DNA of 64,000 nucleotides from Streptomyces sp. NBC_00582 (GCF_036345155.1 NZ_CP107772.1:8990001-9054000); one strand, 5' to 3'. Positions 38,820-47,303 are shown, numbered from the stretch's first letter. Numbers and translations are program-made. Notes: a model not told the origin generated them from the letters alone.

Positions 38820-38950
38820 CCGCCGTACGGGATCCGGCACGCGGACCGAGCCCGGCCCGGCTCCCGCCGACGCCCGCAGGGCTGCCGTCCGGCTGGAACC
38901 CGATGGTCCGACAGGGCGCCGTCGGCGACCTGAACGCCGACGGTGCCCGG

Positions 38951-39625
38951 TCAGGCCCGGGGGGCGGGGACCACGCTGAGGTGGTTCGCGGTGCGCCGGG
39001 CGGTGCCGCGGCGGGCCCGGCGCGGTACGGGTGCCGGACGGGGTTCGCGCAGCACCATGGTCAGCCGCGTGTACCCCATGTCCTGGAGGGTTCGTGGGGT
39101 CTCGCCGACGATACGGCACTCGGTGGCGCCCCGGCGAGGGTCGGGGTGGTGCAGCGGGCGGACGGCGCCGTCGTGCTCCAGGGCGACCTCGCCGACCGCG
39201 CGGATCCAGTGGGGCAGGCCCTGCCGGTAGGCGGCCTCCATGATCGGGTCCTGGGCGATCTCCCGCCGGATCGCCTGCAGCCCCGCGTCGTGCCCGTGCC
39301 GCTCCACGGCCGCCGCGAAGCAGGCCAGCATCGGAAGGCACCAGGCGGCCTCGTGGTCGCCGAGGACCGAGGCCGCGTCGGGGTGGAAGAGGACGAACCG
39401 GAGGAAGTTGTCGTCGGGCTGGGCCGTCGGATGCGGGCCGACCTCGCGGAAGAGCGCCGCGTAGGCGGTGTTGGCCAGGACGACGTCCCACCGGTGGTCG
39501 AGGACGACGGACGGGAAGGGGACTGCCTCCAAGTAGTCGGCGTAGTCCTGCAGATACGCCTGGGCCTCGGGACTCTCGGGGACGGGCCGCGGTGCGGACC
39601 GCTGCCCTCCTGCCTGAAACGCCAT
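38951..39625 (-). CDS. MmyB-type ligand-binding protein lacking the DNA-binding domain
   Basis: This 224-residue protein starts at ATG 39625 with GAGGGG upstream. It matches the PAS-like ligand domain of MmyB/XRE regulators: LEAVPFPSVVLDHRWDVVLA, NTAYAALFREVG, NFLRFVLFHPDAA and LPHWIRAVGEVALEHDGAVR. MmyB-type regulators normally carry an N-terminal helix-turn-helix of about 80 residues. Here the frame begins just before the ligand domain and none is present. It may act as a free sensor or be a trimmed regulator. A TTGACA promoter precedes it. Confidence 0.75.
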   Translation of the reverse strand: MAFQAGGQRSAPRPVPESPEAQAYLQDYADYLEAVPFPSVVLDHRWDVVLANTAYAALFREVGPHPTAQPDDNFLRFVLFHPDAASVLGDHEAAWCLPMLACFAAAVERHGHDAGLQAIRREIAQDPIMEAAYRQGLPHWIRAVGEVALEHDGAVRPLHHPDPRRGATECRIVGETPRTLQDMGYTRLTMVLREPRPAPVPRRARRGTARRTANHLSVVPAPRA

Positions 39626-39671
39626 CGGGAGGTCACCCCTCTTGCCGGTGCCGCCTTCACGCGGCGCCCCG

Positions 39672-39701
39672 ATCCTGCTGCCCGGATGCGCGAGGTGTCA
39701 A
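39672..39701 (-). promoter_or_regulatory. Promoter candidate for the MmyB-domain gene
   Basis: On the minus strand, TTGACA (39701-39696), an 18-base spacer and CAGGAT (39677-39672) form a good -35 and a fair -10, about 47 bases upstream of ATG 39625. Confidence 0.5.
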
Positions 39702-39837
39702 CTATCGTGGCATTCAATGCTTGTTGACGGCTGAAATTGGCCACGGTTGTGGCGGGACCTGATTGGTCCGCAGAGTTGACGTGTCATCCGGCCTGCCTTC
39801 ACCGTGAAGCTCAGATGGTCGACCACCGTCCTGTCGC

Positions 39838-39875
39838 CGGGACGGCCGTGGTACCCGGGTACCACGGCCGTCCCG
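39838..39875. terminator. 38-bp perfect palindrome after the two-component operon
   Basis: The left half CGGGACGGCCGTGGTACCC (39838-39856) is the exact reverse complement of the right half (39857-39875). It lies 18 bases beyond the lipoprotein stop at 39893, so it should act as a strong terminator of the regulator-kinase-lipoprotein transcript. It has no unpaired loop and no U tract. Confidence 0.75.
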
Positions 39876-39892
39876 AAGATTCCCCGGCCGCC

Positions 39893-40495
39893 CTACGGAT
39901 CGGGGCAGTCCTCGTCGGTGCCCTGGACGCGCCGGCCCTCGGCGGTGGTCACGGTCACCGTCACCGGCTCCGAGTCCCGCAGGATGAGGCGACGGGCCCG
40001 GCCCGCCGTGCAGATCAGCTGCCGCCGCGCCAGGGGGGAGAACTCCGTCGACACGCTCTTCGGCAGGACGACCGAGACCCGGCCGCCCTCGGTCGTGACC
40101 CGTATCGGCTCATGGGACGTCTCGGACGGGGAGGGCACCGCCGTGGCGGCCGGCTGGACGGTGCTGTCCCGGACCGGCGAGGTGTCGTCGGTCGGGATGA
40201 GGGACTCCGGCCCCGACGACCAGTCCACCTGCGTGGTCACCCCCTGCGACCGCTCCACCACGTCCGGGCCCCCGAGCATCTCCTCGATGGCCACCGCGGG
40301 GTCCCCGCCCTCCCGGACGGCGCGGCGTACGACGAACAGGCCGCCGTCCTGGACGAAGTAGATCGGGGTCGTCGCGGTGATCCCGCTCGCCGGGCCGCCC
40401 GCCTCGACCACGCCGGTCGAGGGGATGCCGCAGGCGCAGAGCGCGAGCGCCGCGCCGACGATCAGCAGCGCCGCACGGTAGGGCGGTCTCGTCAC
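39893..40495 (-). CDS. Lipoprotein of the AfsQ-like two-component operon
   Basis: This 200-residue protein starts at GTG 40495, overlapping the kinase stop (GTGA). Residues 8-25 are a signal with the lipobox LCAC (LLIVGAALALCACGIPSTG), so the protein should be anchored outside the membrane by its N-terminal Cys. The mature part carries PIYFVQDGGLFVVRRAVREG, RVSVVLPKSV and a final domain with RQLICTAGRARRLILRDSEP. This GerMN-like pattern is seen in lipoproteins next to Streptomyces kinases such as AfsQ2. It probably tunes signal sensing by the kinase. Confidence 0.82.
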   Translation of the reverse strand: MTRPPYRAALLIVGAALALCACGIPSTGVVEAGGPASGITATTPIYFVQDGGLFVVRRAVREGGDPAVAIEEMLGGPDVVERSQGVTTQVDWSSGPESLIPTDDTSPVRDSTVQPAATAVPSPSETSHEPIRVTTEGGRVSVVLPKSVSTEFSPLARRQLICTAGRARRLILRDSEPVTVTVTTAEGRRVQGTDEDCPDP

Positions 40496-42177
40496 AGGTT
40501 CTCCCACGCCGACTCGTCCCGCCGCAGCGGGAGTTCCACCGTGAAGACGGCACCGCCGCCGGGACGGTTGGCCGCGCGGACGGTGCCGCCGTGCATCCGA
40601 ACGTTCTCCTCGGTGATCGCCAGGCCCAGCCCGCTGCCCTCGGTGCGGGTACGCGCGCTGTCGGACTTGAAGAAGCGGTCGAAGACGTACGGCAGCACGT
40701 CCTCGGGGATGCCCGGCCCGCTGTCGGCCACCTCGAGGACCGCGTGCCGCAGTGTGGCGTGCGGCCCGCCCTCGGACAGCGTCAGCCGTACCGGCCGCCC
40801 GCCGTGCCGCAGGGCGTTGCCGACCAGGTTGGCCACCACCACGTCCAGCCGGCGCGGATCGACCCGCCCCCGCAGCTCGTCGGGCCCCGGCAGCCGGGCC
40901 TCGACCGCGTCCGACCAGCCCCGGGAGGCGATGGTGCGCCGGACCGACTCGGCGAGGTCGATCTCGTCCAGGTGCAGTTCCGCCGCCCCCGCGTCGAAGC
41001 GGGAGATCTCCATCAGGTCCTCCACCAGCCGGGCCAGCTTCACGGTCTCCTCGCTGATCAGCCGTACCGCGGTCGCCGTGTCCGGATCGAGGCGGGCGGC
41101 CTCCTCGTCCAGCACGTCGGTGACCGCCGACATGGCGGCCAGCGGGGTGCGCAGCTCGTGCGAGACGTCCGAGGCGAAACGGCGGGCCCGCGCCTCCATG
41201 CCGCGCAGCTCGGCGACGGACTTCTCCAGCGCCGCCGCGGTCTCGTTGAACGTGTGGGAGAGATCGGCGAGTTCGTCGGAGCCGTTGACGTCCAGCCGGG
41301 TGTCGAGCCGGCCCTCGGCGATGCTGCGGGTCGCCCGGCGCAGCGCCCGCACCGGCCGCAGCACCCCGCGCGCCGCGAACAGGGCGAGCAGCACGGCGAC
41401 GCCGAGCGCCGACGCGGTCGCCCGTTCGATGGCCGTGACCAGCGCGTCGACGGACCGCTGCTCGTCGGTCTGGGGCACGGTCAGGAACACCCGGATCCCG
41501 GTGGGCGTCTGCGTGCCCTCGGCCGAGGCGAAGACGACCGACATGCCGACGACCAGGGAGGTGCGTCCTTCGCTGTGCACACGCTGGAACACGGTGGCCA
41601 TGCTGGAGCCGACGGCCTGGCGCACGGCCGGCGTCACCTCGTCGAAGCGGTAACCGGGCATCGAGGTCGCGCTGAGCCCCTCGTAGGTCACGAGGACCCG
41701 CCAGGTGCCCGACGGTTCGGCACGGGCCACCTCGCCCGCATACCGCTGGAGCATGTCCTCGGTCGGCGGGTAGCCGACGCCCGTGGCGAGCCGGCTGACC
41801 TGGGCGCGCAGCTGCCGGATCACGGTGTCCTGGCTCTGCTGGAGCATCCCGTTGCGCGCCTCGCGGTAGGTCAGCGCGCCGGTCGTGGTCGTGGCGAGCG
41901 CGGCGACCAGCCCGAACGCCACGACCAGCCGTACCCGCAGGCCCCGCAGCACCACCCGGGACGGCCCACGTGCCCCCTTCACCCGTGTGCTCACCCGGTG
42001 CCGCGAGGCGGGCACTTCCTTCTCGGGAACGGTCACTTCTTTCTCGGGAACGGGCACTTCCTTCTCGGAAACGGGCACTTCCTTCTCGGGAACGGTCACT
42101 TCCTTCTTGGGAGGGGGGAGACGCGGAACGCTCCTCGCCTCGCTCCCGCGGGTCCTCACCCGCTCCGCGCGTCTCAC
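40492..42177 (-). CDS. Sensor histidine kinase (AfsQ2-like) with N-terminal heptapeptide repeats
   Basis: This 561-residue protein is read from GTG 42177, overlapping the regulator stop. Residues 21-55 are five copies of a 7-residue unit. A membrane helix follows at about 84-106 (VRLVVAFGLVAALATTTTGA), then an extracytoplasmic domain of about 150 residues and a second helix (ASALGVAVLLALFAARGVL). HAMP, HisKA (RRFASDVSHELRTPLAAM) and HATPase (NLVGNALRHGG and SGLGLAITEENVRMHGG) complete it. It senses an envelope signal and phosphorylates the coupled regulator. A later GTG after the repeats has no ribosome-binding site, so the longer protein is preferred. Confidence 0.88.
   Translation of the reverse strand: MRRAERVRTRGSEARSVPRLPPPKKEVTVPEKEVPVSEKEVPVPEKEVTVPEKEVPASRHRVSTRVKGARGPSRVVLRGLRVRLVVAFGLVAALATTTTGALTYREARNGMLQQSQDTVIRQLRAQVSRLATGVGYPPTEDMLQRYAGEVARAEPSGTWRVLVTYEGLSATSMPGYRFDEVTPAVRQAVGSSMATVFQRVHSEGRTSLVVGMSVVFASAEGTQTPTGIRVFLTVPQTDEQRSVDALVTAIERATASALGVAVLLALFAARGVLRPVRALRRATRSIAEGRLDTRLDVNGSDELADLSHTFNETAAALEKSVAELRGMEARARRFASDVSHELRTPLAAMSAVTDVLDEEAARLDPDTATAVRLISEETVKLARLVEDLMEISRFDAGAAELHLDEIDLAESVRRTIASRGWSDAVEARLPGPDELRGRVDPRRLDVVVANLVGNALRHGGRPVRLTLSEGGPHATLRHAVLEVADSGPGIPEDVLPYVFDRFFKSDSARTRTEGSGLGLAITEENVRMHGGTVRAANRPGGGAVFTVELPLRRDESAWENL
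42013..42117 (-). repeat. Five tandem 21-bp coding repeats in the kinase N-terminus
   Basis: Units start every 21 bases at 42013, 42034, 42055, 42076 and 42097, each beginning CACTT on the plus strand. Translated, the units read PPPKKEV, TVPEKEV, PVSEKEV, PVPEKEV and TVPEKEV. Codons such as GTT and GAA are unusual for the neighbourhood. The repeat length preserves the frame. Confidence 0.93.
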
Positions 42178-42869
42178 CGCGCCGCGAACCGGTAGCCGAA
42201 GCCGCGGACCGTCTGGATGTACAGGGGTTCGCGCGGCGGGTCGCCCATCTTGGCGCGCAGCCGTTTGACGCAGGCGTCCACCAGCCGGGCGTCGCCGTGG
42301 TAGCTGTGCTCCCAGACCGCCTCCAGCAGCTGCTGCCGGCTGAACACCTGCCCGGGCGAGGCGGACAGGGTCAGCAGCAGCCGGAGTTCGGACGGGGCGA
42401 GCTGGACCGGGGTGCCCCGCACGGTGACGGACAGCCCGGCCCGGTCGACGGTCAGCTCCCCGTACGTCTCGATCTTCGGCAGTCCGCCGTCGCCCGCTGC
42501 CGCTCCGCCCGCCCGGCGCAGCACGGCACGGATCCGTGCGTCCAGCACCCTGGCCTGCACCGGTTTGACGACGTAGTCGTCCGCGCCCGCCTCGAGACCG
42601 ACAACGATGTCCACGTCATCACCCCGCGCGGTCGCCATGATGATCGGCAGGGTCTGGTCGACGGAGCGGACGGCACGGCACACGTCCAGGCCGCTCATGC
42701 CGGGCAGCATCAGATCGAGGACGACGACATCGGGCCGGAAGGACCGCAGCCGGTCCATGCCCTCCTCCCCGGTCGGGACGGCGGCGACCTCATGGTTCTG
42801 GCGGCGCAGCCCCAGTGCGACCCCTTCCCGGACGGCGGGGTCGTCTTCGATCAGCAGAACACGTGGCAT
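42174..42869 (-). CDS. OmpR-type response regulator (AfsQ1-like)
   Basis: This 231-residue protein starts at ATG 42869. The receiver has D52 in DVVVLDLMLPGM and the acidic pair IEDD. VGLEAGADDYVVKPVQARVL is very close to the AfsQ1 wording of this loop. The winged helix reads ELRLLLTLSASPGQVFSRQQ and RLVDACVKRLRAKMGDPPRE. The start lacks a ribosome-binding site. It is coupled by GTGA to the kinase and then to the lipoprotein, the same order as afsQ1-afsQ2-lipoprotein. Three GTnAC-N6-GTnAC-like motifs lie just upstream. Confidence 0.88.
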   Translation of the reverse strand: MPRVLLIEDDPAVREGVALGLRRQNHEVAAVPTGEEGMDRLRSFRPDVVVLDLMLPGMSGLDVCRAVRSVDQTLPIIMATARGDDVDIVVGLEAGADDYVVKPVQARVLDARIRAVLRRAGGAAAGDGGLPKIETYGELTVDRAGLSVTVRGTPVQLAPSELRLLLTLSASPGQVFSRQQLLEAVWEHSYHGDARLVDACVKRLRAKMGDPPREPLYIQTVRGFGYRFAAR

Positions 42870-42909
42870 GGGCTCAGTATCGGGACCGCCGGTCCTCGAG
42901 CGGGGCACT

Positions 42910-42993
42910 GTTACCGGATGATCACATAGACCGGATGATCACTCGTTACGAATCCGTTATTGTCTGACCCTGATCCGGTCACATCAACTTCAC
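42910..42993. promoter_or_regulatory. Three AfsQ1-type motifs between the two-component operon and the DUF3152 gene
   Basis: The motifs are GTTAC-CGGATG-ATCAC (42910-42925), GTTAC-GAATCC-GTTAT (42945-42960) and GTCAC-ATCAAC-TTCAC (42978-42993). Each is one or two bases away from the AfsQ1 consensus GTnAC-N6-GTnAC. A 13-base direct repeat ACCGGATGATCAC (42913-42925 and 42930-42942) overlaps the first. The layout suggests autoregulation and control of the divergent DUF3152 gene. Confidence 0.6.
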
Positions 42994-43006
42994 AGTCGGG
43001 CTGAAC

Positions 43007-44017
43007 ATGAGCGAGCACAAAGCGAAGTCCTCCACCGCCGGCCGCCGTCGGAGGGGCCCCGCGCACGCCTCCGGGCGGCGGCGCGGCAAGGGCCTGCTGT
43101 GGACCGGGCTCGCCGTGACGACGGCCCTCGGGGTCGCCGGCTTCGCCGCCGTGGGCTGGGCGCTGCCGGCCGGCAAGGACTTACTGACGAGGGCGGGTGG
43201 CGCCGGGAGCGGCGGGAGCGCCGAGCCCAGCGCCTCGGAGTCGAGTGCCTCCGGGGCGGGCGCGGACGACGGGTCCGGCGCCGTCGGGTCCGGCACCGGT
43301 GGGCCGGGCGCCTCCGGGGCGGGGGTCTCCGACTCCGACGGGCCGGCCCCCGGCCGCACCACCCCGCGCCCCGGCGCGTCCTCCTCGGGCTCGTCCGGTT
43401 CGGCGTCGCCGAGCGCCTCGCCGAGCCCCTCCACGACCACCGTCCCCCTGCCGAGCACCGGCCCGGGAACCTTCGTCACCGCCTCCGGCGGCAGCGACCC
43501 GGTCGGCAAGGGGAAGAAGCCCCTCCGCTACCGGGTCGAGGTCGAGACGGGGCTCCGGCTCTCCACCGCGGACGTGGCGCAGCAGGTGGACACGATCCTG
43601 GCCGACCCGCGCGGCTGGACCGCCGACGGTGTCTCCGCCTTCCAGCGGGTCTCCGGCGGGCCCGCCGACTTCGTCGTCAAGGTGGCCACCCCCGGCACCG
43701 TCGACAGGATCTGCCTGGAGGGAGGGCTGGACACCCATGGCGACTTCAACTGCAGCCACCACGACAAGGTCATGGTCAACCTCGAACGCTGGGAACTGGC
43801 GACCCCCGTCTACGCCGACGACGTCCCGTCCTACCGGGCACTGATCATCAACCACGAGGTCGGCCACTTCCTCGGCCACAACCACGTCGGCTGCCCCGGC
43901 GCCGGCCGGCCCGCCCCCGCGATGATGCAGCAGATCAAGGGCATGAACGGCTGTGTCCCCAACGTCTGGCCCTACGACGACCAGGGCAACGTCATCACCG
44001 GCCCCGCCGTGCCCTGA
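43007..44017 (+). CDS. DUF3152 membrane-anchored zinc-metalloprotease-like protein
   Basis: This 336-residue protein starts at ATG 43007. It has an Arg/Lys-rich N-terminus, one membrane helix (LLWTGLAVTTALGVAGFAAV) and a Ser/Gly/Pro-rich linker of about 100 residues. The C-terminal DUF3152 domain of about 180 residues has H283-E284-VG-H287 in NHEVGHFLGHNHVGCPGAGR, a zincin-type motif with a third His downstream (GHNH). It is likely an extracytoplasmic metalloprotease or peptidase. Its divergence from an AfsQ1-like regulator, with AfsQ1-type motifs between, suggests it belongs to that envelope response. Confidence 0.82.
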   Translation: MSEHKAKSSTAGRRRRGPAHASGRRRGKGLLWTGLAVTTALGVAGFAAVGWALPAGKDLLTRAGGAGSGGSAEPSASESSASGAGADDGSGAVGSGTGGPGASGAGVSDSDGPAPGRTTPRPGASSSGSSGSASPSASPSPSTTTVPLPSTGPGTFVTASGGSDPVGKGKKPLRYRVEVETGLRLSTADVAQQVDTILADPRGWTADGVSAFQRVSGGPADFVVKVATPGTVDRICLEGGLDTHGDFNCSHHDKVMVNLERWELATPVYADDVPSYRALIINHEVGHFLGHNHVGCPGAGRPAPAMMQQIKGMNGCVPNVWPYDDQGNVITGPAVP

Positions 44018-44120
44018 CGGGCGCCGAGTACGATGACCATGGTCCGGACGTCAGAAGGACGACGACGGCCGGGACTGCGCCCGACCCCGCCGGGGCGGGC
44101 ACGTGGGAGGGTCGGTTCAG

Positions 44121-45155
44121 GTGAGCGCTTCGGGCAGGCGGCGGCCCACGATGGCGGACGTCGCCGCGAAGGCGGGCGTCTCGCGGGCGCTGGTCTCGAT
44201 CGTGTTCCGCAACCAGCCGGGTGCGAGCGAGGAGACCCGGGAGCGGGTGCTGAAGGTCGCCGACGAGATCGGCTACCGGCCCGACAGCGCCGCCCGGCTG
44301 CTGGCGCGCGGCCGCAGCCGCACCCTCGGTGTGATGTTCACCGTGCAGCAGACCTTCCACACCAACCTCATCGAGGCCATCTACCCCGAAGCCGAACGCC
44401 TCGGCTACGAGGTCCTGCTGTCGGGCTCCACCCGGAGCCGCAGCGAGGAGAAGGCGGTCGAGGCGCTGCTCAGCCATCGCTGCGAGGCGCTGATCCTGCT
44501 CGGCTCCTTCGCCGAGCCCGCCTTCCTCGACGACCTGGGGCGCCGTACGGTCGCGGTGTCCGTCAGCCGCCGCGTCCCCCAGGCCCACGTCGACTTCGTC
44601 CACTCCGCCGAGGGCAAGGGCGTACGGCAGGCCATGGACCACCTCGTCGAGCTGGGGCACCGCCGGATCGTGCACATCGACGGCGGCCACGGCCCCGGCT
44701 CCGCGGAACGCCGGCGCGCCTACCGGGCCGCGATGCGCCGGCACGGACTGGAGTCCGAGGCCCGGGTCCTTCCCGGCGACCACACCGAGGTGTCGGGCAT
44801 CGAGGCCGGCCGCACCTTCCTCGCCGAGCGCGACGGGGGCAGGCCGCTTCCGACGGCGGTCCTCGCCGGCAACGACCGCTGCGCCATGGGCCTGTTGATG
44901 TCCCTGACCCGGGCCGGCGTCGAGGTGCCCCGCGATCTGTCCGTGGTCGGCTACGACGACAGCCACCTCTCCCACCTGATGCCCATCGGGCTGACCACCG
45001 TCCGCCAGGACGCGGTGCTGATGGCGGAACACGCCGTGCGCTACGCGGTGGAACGGCTGGAGAACCCCGAACTCCAGCCCAGGGAGGCGGTGGTGGAACC
45101 GAAGCTGGTGGTGCGGGGGACCAGCGGACCCGCGCCGGAGGGCGATCCGGCCTGA
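44121..45155 (+). CDS. LacI-family transcriptional regulator
   Basis: This 344-residue protein is read from GTG 44121 (GGGAGG ten bases upstream); a GTG 18 bases earlier overlaps that site. The helix-turn-helix is TMADVAAKAGVSRALVSIVF plus the hinge IGYRPDSAARLLARGRSRTL. A periplasmic-binding-like domain follows, with HRRIVHIDGG and DLSVVGYDDSHLSHL. Regulators of this kind normally sit beside sugar ABC transporters or glycosidases, but none is next to this one. Its target genes are not in the immediate neighbourhood. Confidence 0.9.
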   Translation: MSASGRRRPTMADVAAKAGVSRALVSIVFRNQPGASEETRERVLKVADEIGYRPDSAARLLARGRSRTLGVMFTVQQTFHTNLIEAIYPEAERLGYEVLLSGSTRSRSEEKAVEALLSHRCEALILLGSFAEPAFLDDLGRRTVAVSVSRRVPQAHVDFVHSAEGKGVRQAMDHLVELGHRRIVHIDGGHGPGSAERRRAYRAAMRRHGLESEARVLPGDHTEVSGIEAGRTFLAERDGGRPLPTAVLAGNDRCAMGLLMSLTRAGVEVPRDLSVVGYDDSHLSHLMPIGLTTVRQDAVLMAEHAVRYAVERLENPELQPREAVVEPKLVVRGTSGPAPEGDPA

Positions 45156-45297
45156 CGCGAGCCGCCGACCGCCCCGCTCAGCGGGTGCCGTTCGCCGCGA
45201 ACAGGGTGCCCGCCAGGACGGTCGCGGTCGGAGCGGCGGGCCGACGACGTCTGTTGACAAGCCGGTGGGAGTTCGGCGAGCCGGTGACAGAAGGCGG

Positions 45298-46221
45298 CTA
45301 GGAGCGGGGGTCCGGGTCGCCACCTCGGTCGCGTACGGTCTCCGCGGCTCGCCGCAGTGCGGTGAGCACCGTGCGTACGGCTCGACGGGCCGAGCGCTCG
45401 GGGCGGTGGAGCACGTCGATGTGGCGGTGGGCGTGGATGCCGCTGAGGGGGCGCAGCACCACGGACGGGTGGGGGCGGGAGGTCCAGCGCGGCATCAGGG
45501 CGACGCCGGCGCCGGCGGCCACCACCTCCGCGACCACCGCGATCTCGTTGATGCGATGGACGATCCGTACCCTGCGTCCGGCGGCGGCGGAGACGGCCTC
45601 GACGGTCGCCATGAGCGGAAAGCCGTCGTGCACGGTGATCCAGGGCAGGCCGGCGACGTCCTGAGGGGTCAGCTCGGCCCGGTCGGCCAGCGGATGGTCG
45701 GCGGGCAGGGCGATGTCGAGGGGTTCCCGCAGCAGGGCGGTGGCCGTCGCGGTCCTCGGCCACGGCGGCGCGTGGTCGAGCCGGTGAGCGACGACCAGGT
45801 CGTAGTGGCGGGTCAGCGGCGGAAACTCGTCCTGCGCCACGTCCTCGTCGTGCAGGGAGACCTGCGGCGATCCCGGGGTGCCCGTCTCGCGCAGCAGGAG
45901 CGGGAAGAACGCGGCGGCACCGCTGTGGAAGGCCGCCACCGACACCACGCCGTCGGGCCGTTCGACGAACGCGTCCACGGCGTGACGGGCCCGGGCCAGC
46001 GCCGTCTCCACCCCGATCGCCGCGTCGGCGAGCGCCTGCCCGGCGGCCGTGAGGACCAGCCGCCGCCCGTCGCGCTCGGTGAGCGGCACCGGGATCGACC
46101 GCTGCAGCAGCCGCAGTTGCTGCGAGATCGCCGAAGGCGTCACCCGCATCGCCTCGGCGACCGCGGTGACACTGCCCAGCTCGCCCAGCTCCCGCAACAC
46201 CCGGAGCTGCCTCTCGTCCAT
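45298..46221 (-). CDS. LysR-family transcriptional regulator
   Basis: This 307-residue protein starts at ATG 46221. The helix-turn-helix is LRELGELGSVTAVAEAMRVT and PSAISQQLRLLQR, followed by a periplasmic-binding-type effector domain (VVSVAAFHSGAAAFFPLLLR, DIALPADHPLADR, GAGVALMPRW). It is divergent from an EamA-type exporter gene with an 80-base gap holding the inverted repeat TAGC-TTC-GCTA. This is the usual layout of a LysR regulator that controls its divergent neighbour. Confidence 0.92.
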   Translation of the reverse strand: MDERQLRVLRELGELGSVTAVAEAMRVTPSAISQQLRLLQRSIPVPLTERDGRRLVLTAAGQALADAAIGVETALARARHAVDAFVERPDGVVSVAAFHSGAAAFFPLLLRETGTPGSPQVSLHDEDVAQDEFPPLTRHYDLVVAHRLDHAPPWPRTATATALLREPLDIALPADHPLADRAELTPQDVAGLPWITVHDGFPLMATVEAVSAAAGRRVRIVHRINEIAVVAEVVAAGAGVALMPRWTSRPHPSVVLRPLSGIHAHRHIDVLHRPERSARRAVRTVLTALRRAAETVRDRGGDPDPRS

Positions 46222-46231
46222 CCCGCCAGTG

Positions 46232-46242
46232 TAGCTTCGCTA
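46232..46242. promoter_or_regulatory. LysR-type inverted repeat between lysR and eamA
   Basis: TAGCTTCGCTA (TAGC, three bases, GCTA) lies 10 bases from the lysR start and 59 bases before the transporter start. It fits the small interrupted dyads bound by LysR proteins at divergent promoters. Confidence 0.45.
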
Positions 46243-46301
46243 AAGGGTTGTTTCACAAAGTCGGCGTTTACTTCACAGTGCGGGTCCGCGAAGGTGAAGC
46301 C

Positions 46302-47303
46302 ATGCCAGCAACCCGCCGAACGGATGTGGTGCTCCTGGCCGTCGCCGTCGTCTGGGGTTCCAGCTATCTGTCGGCGAAGACGGCCACGGCCACCACCCCG
46401 GTGCTCCTCGTCCTCTTCCTGCGCTACGCCCTGTCCGCCCTCGCCTGCGTCGCCGTGGTCACCGCGCGGCGCGCGAGCACCGGTCCCCCGACCCGGGACG
46501 AGGTGCTCCGCGGCTCCCTGCTCGGTGTCACCCAGGCGGCCGTCCTGGTCCTGGAGACCTACGGCGTCGCCCACACCAGTGCCGCGAACGCGGGCCTGAT
46601 CATCAGCCTCACCCTGGTCCTCACCCCGCTGCTGGACCGCGTGGGACGCCCCGGCGGCCTGCCGCGGACCTTCTTCCTGGCCGCCGGGGTGTGTGTCGCG
46701 GGCGTGGGCCTGCTCGTCTCCGGGACGGGCCTGCGCGCCCCCGGCGCCGGTGATCTGCTGATGCTCGCGGCGGCGGTCGTCCGTGCGGGCCATGTGGTGC
46801 TCGTCGGACGGCTCACCACGGGCCGGGCGATACGACCCCTGCAGCTCACGACCGTGCAGCTCGTCGTCGGCACCGCCCTGTTCCTGCCCGGCACGGCCGC
46901 CGGACTGCCGGAGCTCGCCCGCGTCGACGCGGCCACCTGGGCCCAACTCGTCTATCTGGCCCTGTTCTGCGGACTGTTCGCCTTCCTGGCCCAGACCTGG
47001 GCGGTCCAGCGCACCTCACCGACCCGCGCCAGCCTGCTGCTCGGCACCGAACCGGTCTGGGCCCTGCTGGTCGGCATCGGTTTCGGCGACGAGCACCTCA
47101 CCGCGCTCTCCGCGCTCGGGGCCGCGCTGATCGTCACCGGGACGTACTGGGGGCAGGCCGTCGAACGCCGGACGCGGGCGACCGGCTATCCCAGCGCGCG
47201 CAGCGCGGACACGCGCTCGGCAAGGAAGCCCTGGGACCAGGCGACGCGATCCTCGTCGTATCCGCGCGGCGAGCACTCCACGACCAGCAGCAGCCCCAGA
47301 TAG
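46302..47303 (+). CDS. EamA (DMT superfamily) metabolite exporter
   Basis: This 333-residue protein is read from ATG 46302 (AAGGTGA upstream), with ten hydrophobic helices in two EamA halves: DVVLLAVAVVWGSSYLSAKT at the start, and TSPTRASLLLGTEPVWALLV with AALIVTGTYW at the end of the second half. Exporters of this type move amino acids or drugs outward. The last 35 residues (from YPSARSADTRSARKPWDQ) are not membrane-like and overlap the convergent phosphotransferase gene by 118 bases, so the functional protein probably ends near residue 295. The divergent LysR gene is its likely regulator. Confidence 0.87.
   Translation: MPATRRTDVVLLAVAVVWGSSYLSAKTATATTPVLLVLFLRYALSALACVAVVTARRASTGPPTRDEVLRGSLLGVTQAAVLVLETYGVAHTSAANAGLIISLTLVLTPLLDRVGRPGGLPRTFFLAAGVCVAGVGLLVSGTGLRAPGAGDLLMLAAAVVRAGHVVLVGRLTTGRAIRPLQLTTVQLVVGTALFLPGTAAGLPELARVDAATWAQLVYLALFCGLFAFLAQTWAVQRTSPTRASLLLGTEPVWALLVGIGFGDEHLTALSALGAALIVTGTYWGQAVERRTRATGYPSARSADTRSARKPWDQATRSSSYPRGEHSTTSSSPR

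Noticed and set aside
38880..38950. Short plus-strand stretch reading GAVGDLNADGARS, like an FG-GAP/VCBS repeat
   Set aside because: Only one motif of about seven residues is present, with no neighbouring repeats. It is too short to call a gene remnant.
42904..42908. Upstream GTG start for the response regulator
   Set aside because: It adds 13 residues before the normal receiver start and has no ribosome-binding site; ATG 42869 gives the family-length protein.
45156..45297. Possible end of another minus-strand gene (TVLAGTLFAANGTR before a stop) between lacI and lysR
   Set aside because: About 20 codons without a family match; I cannot distinguish it from chance.
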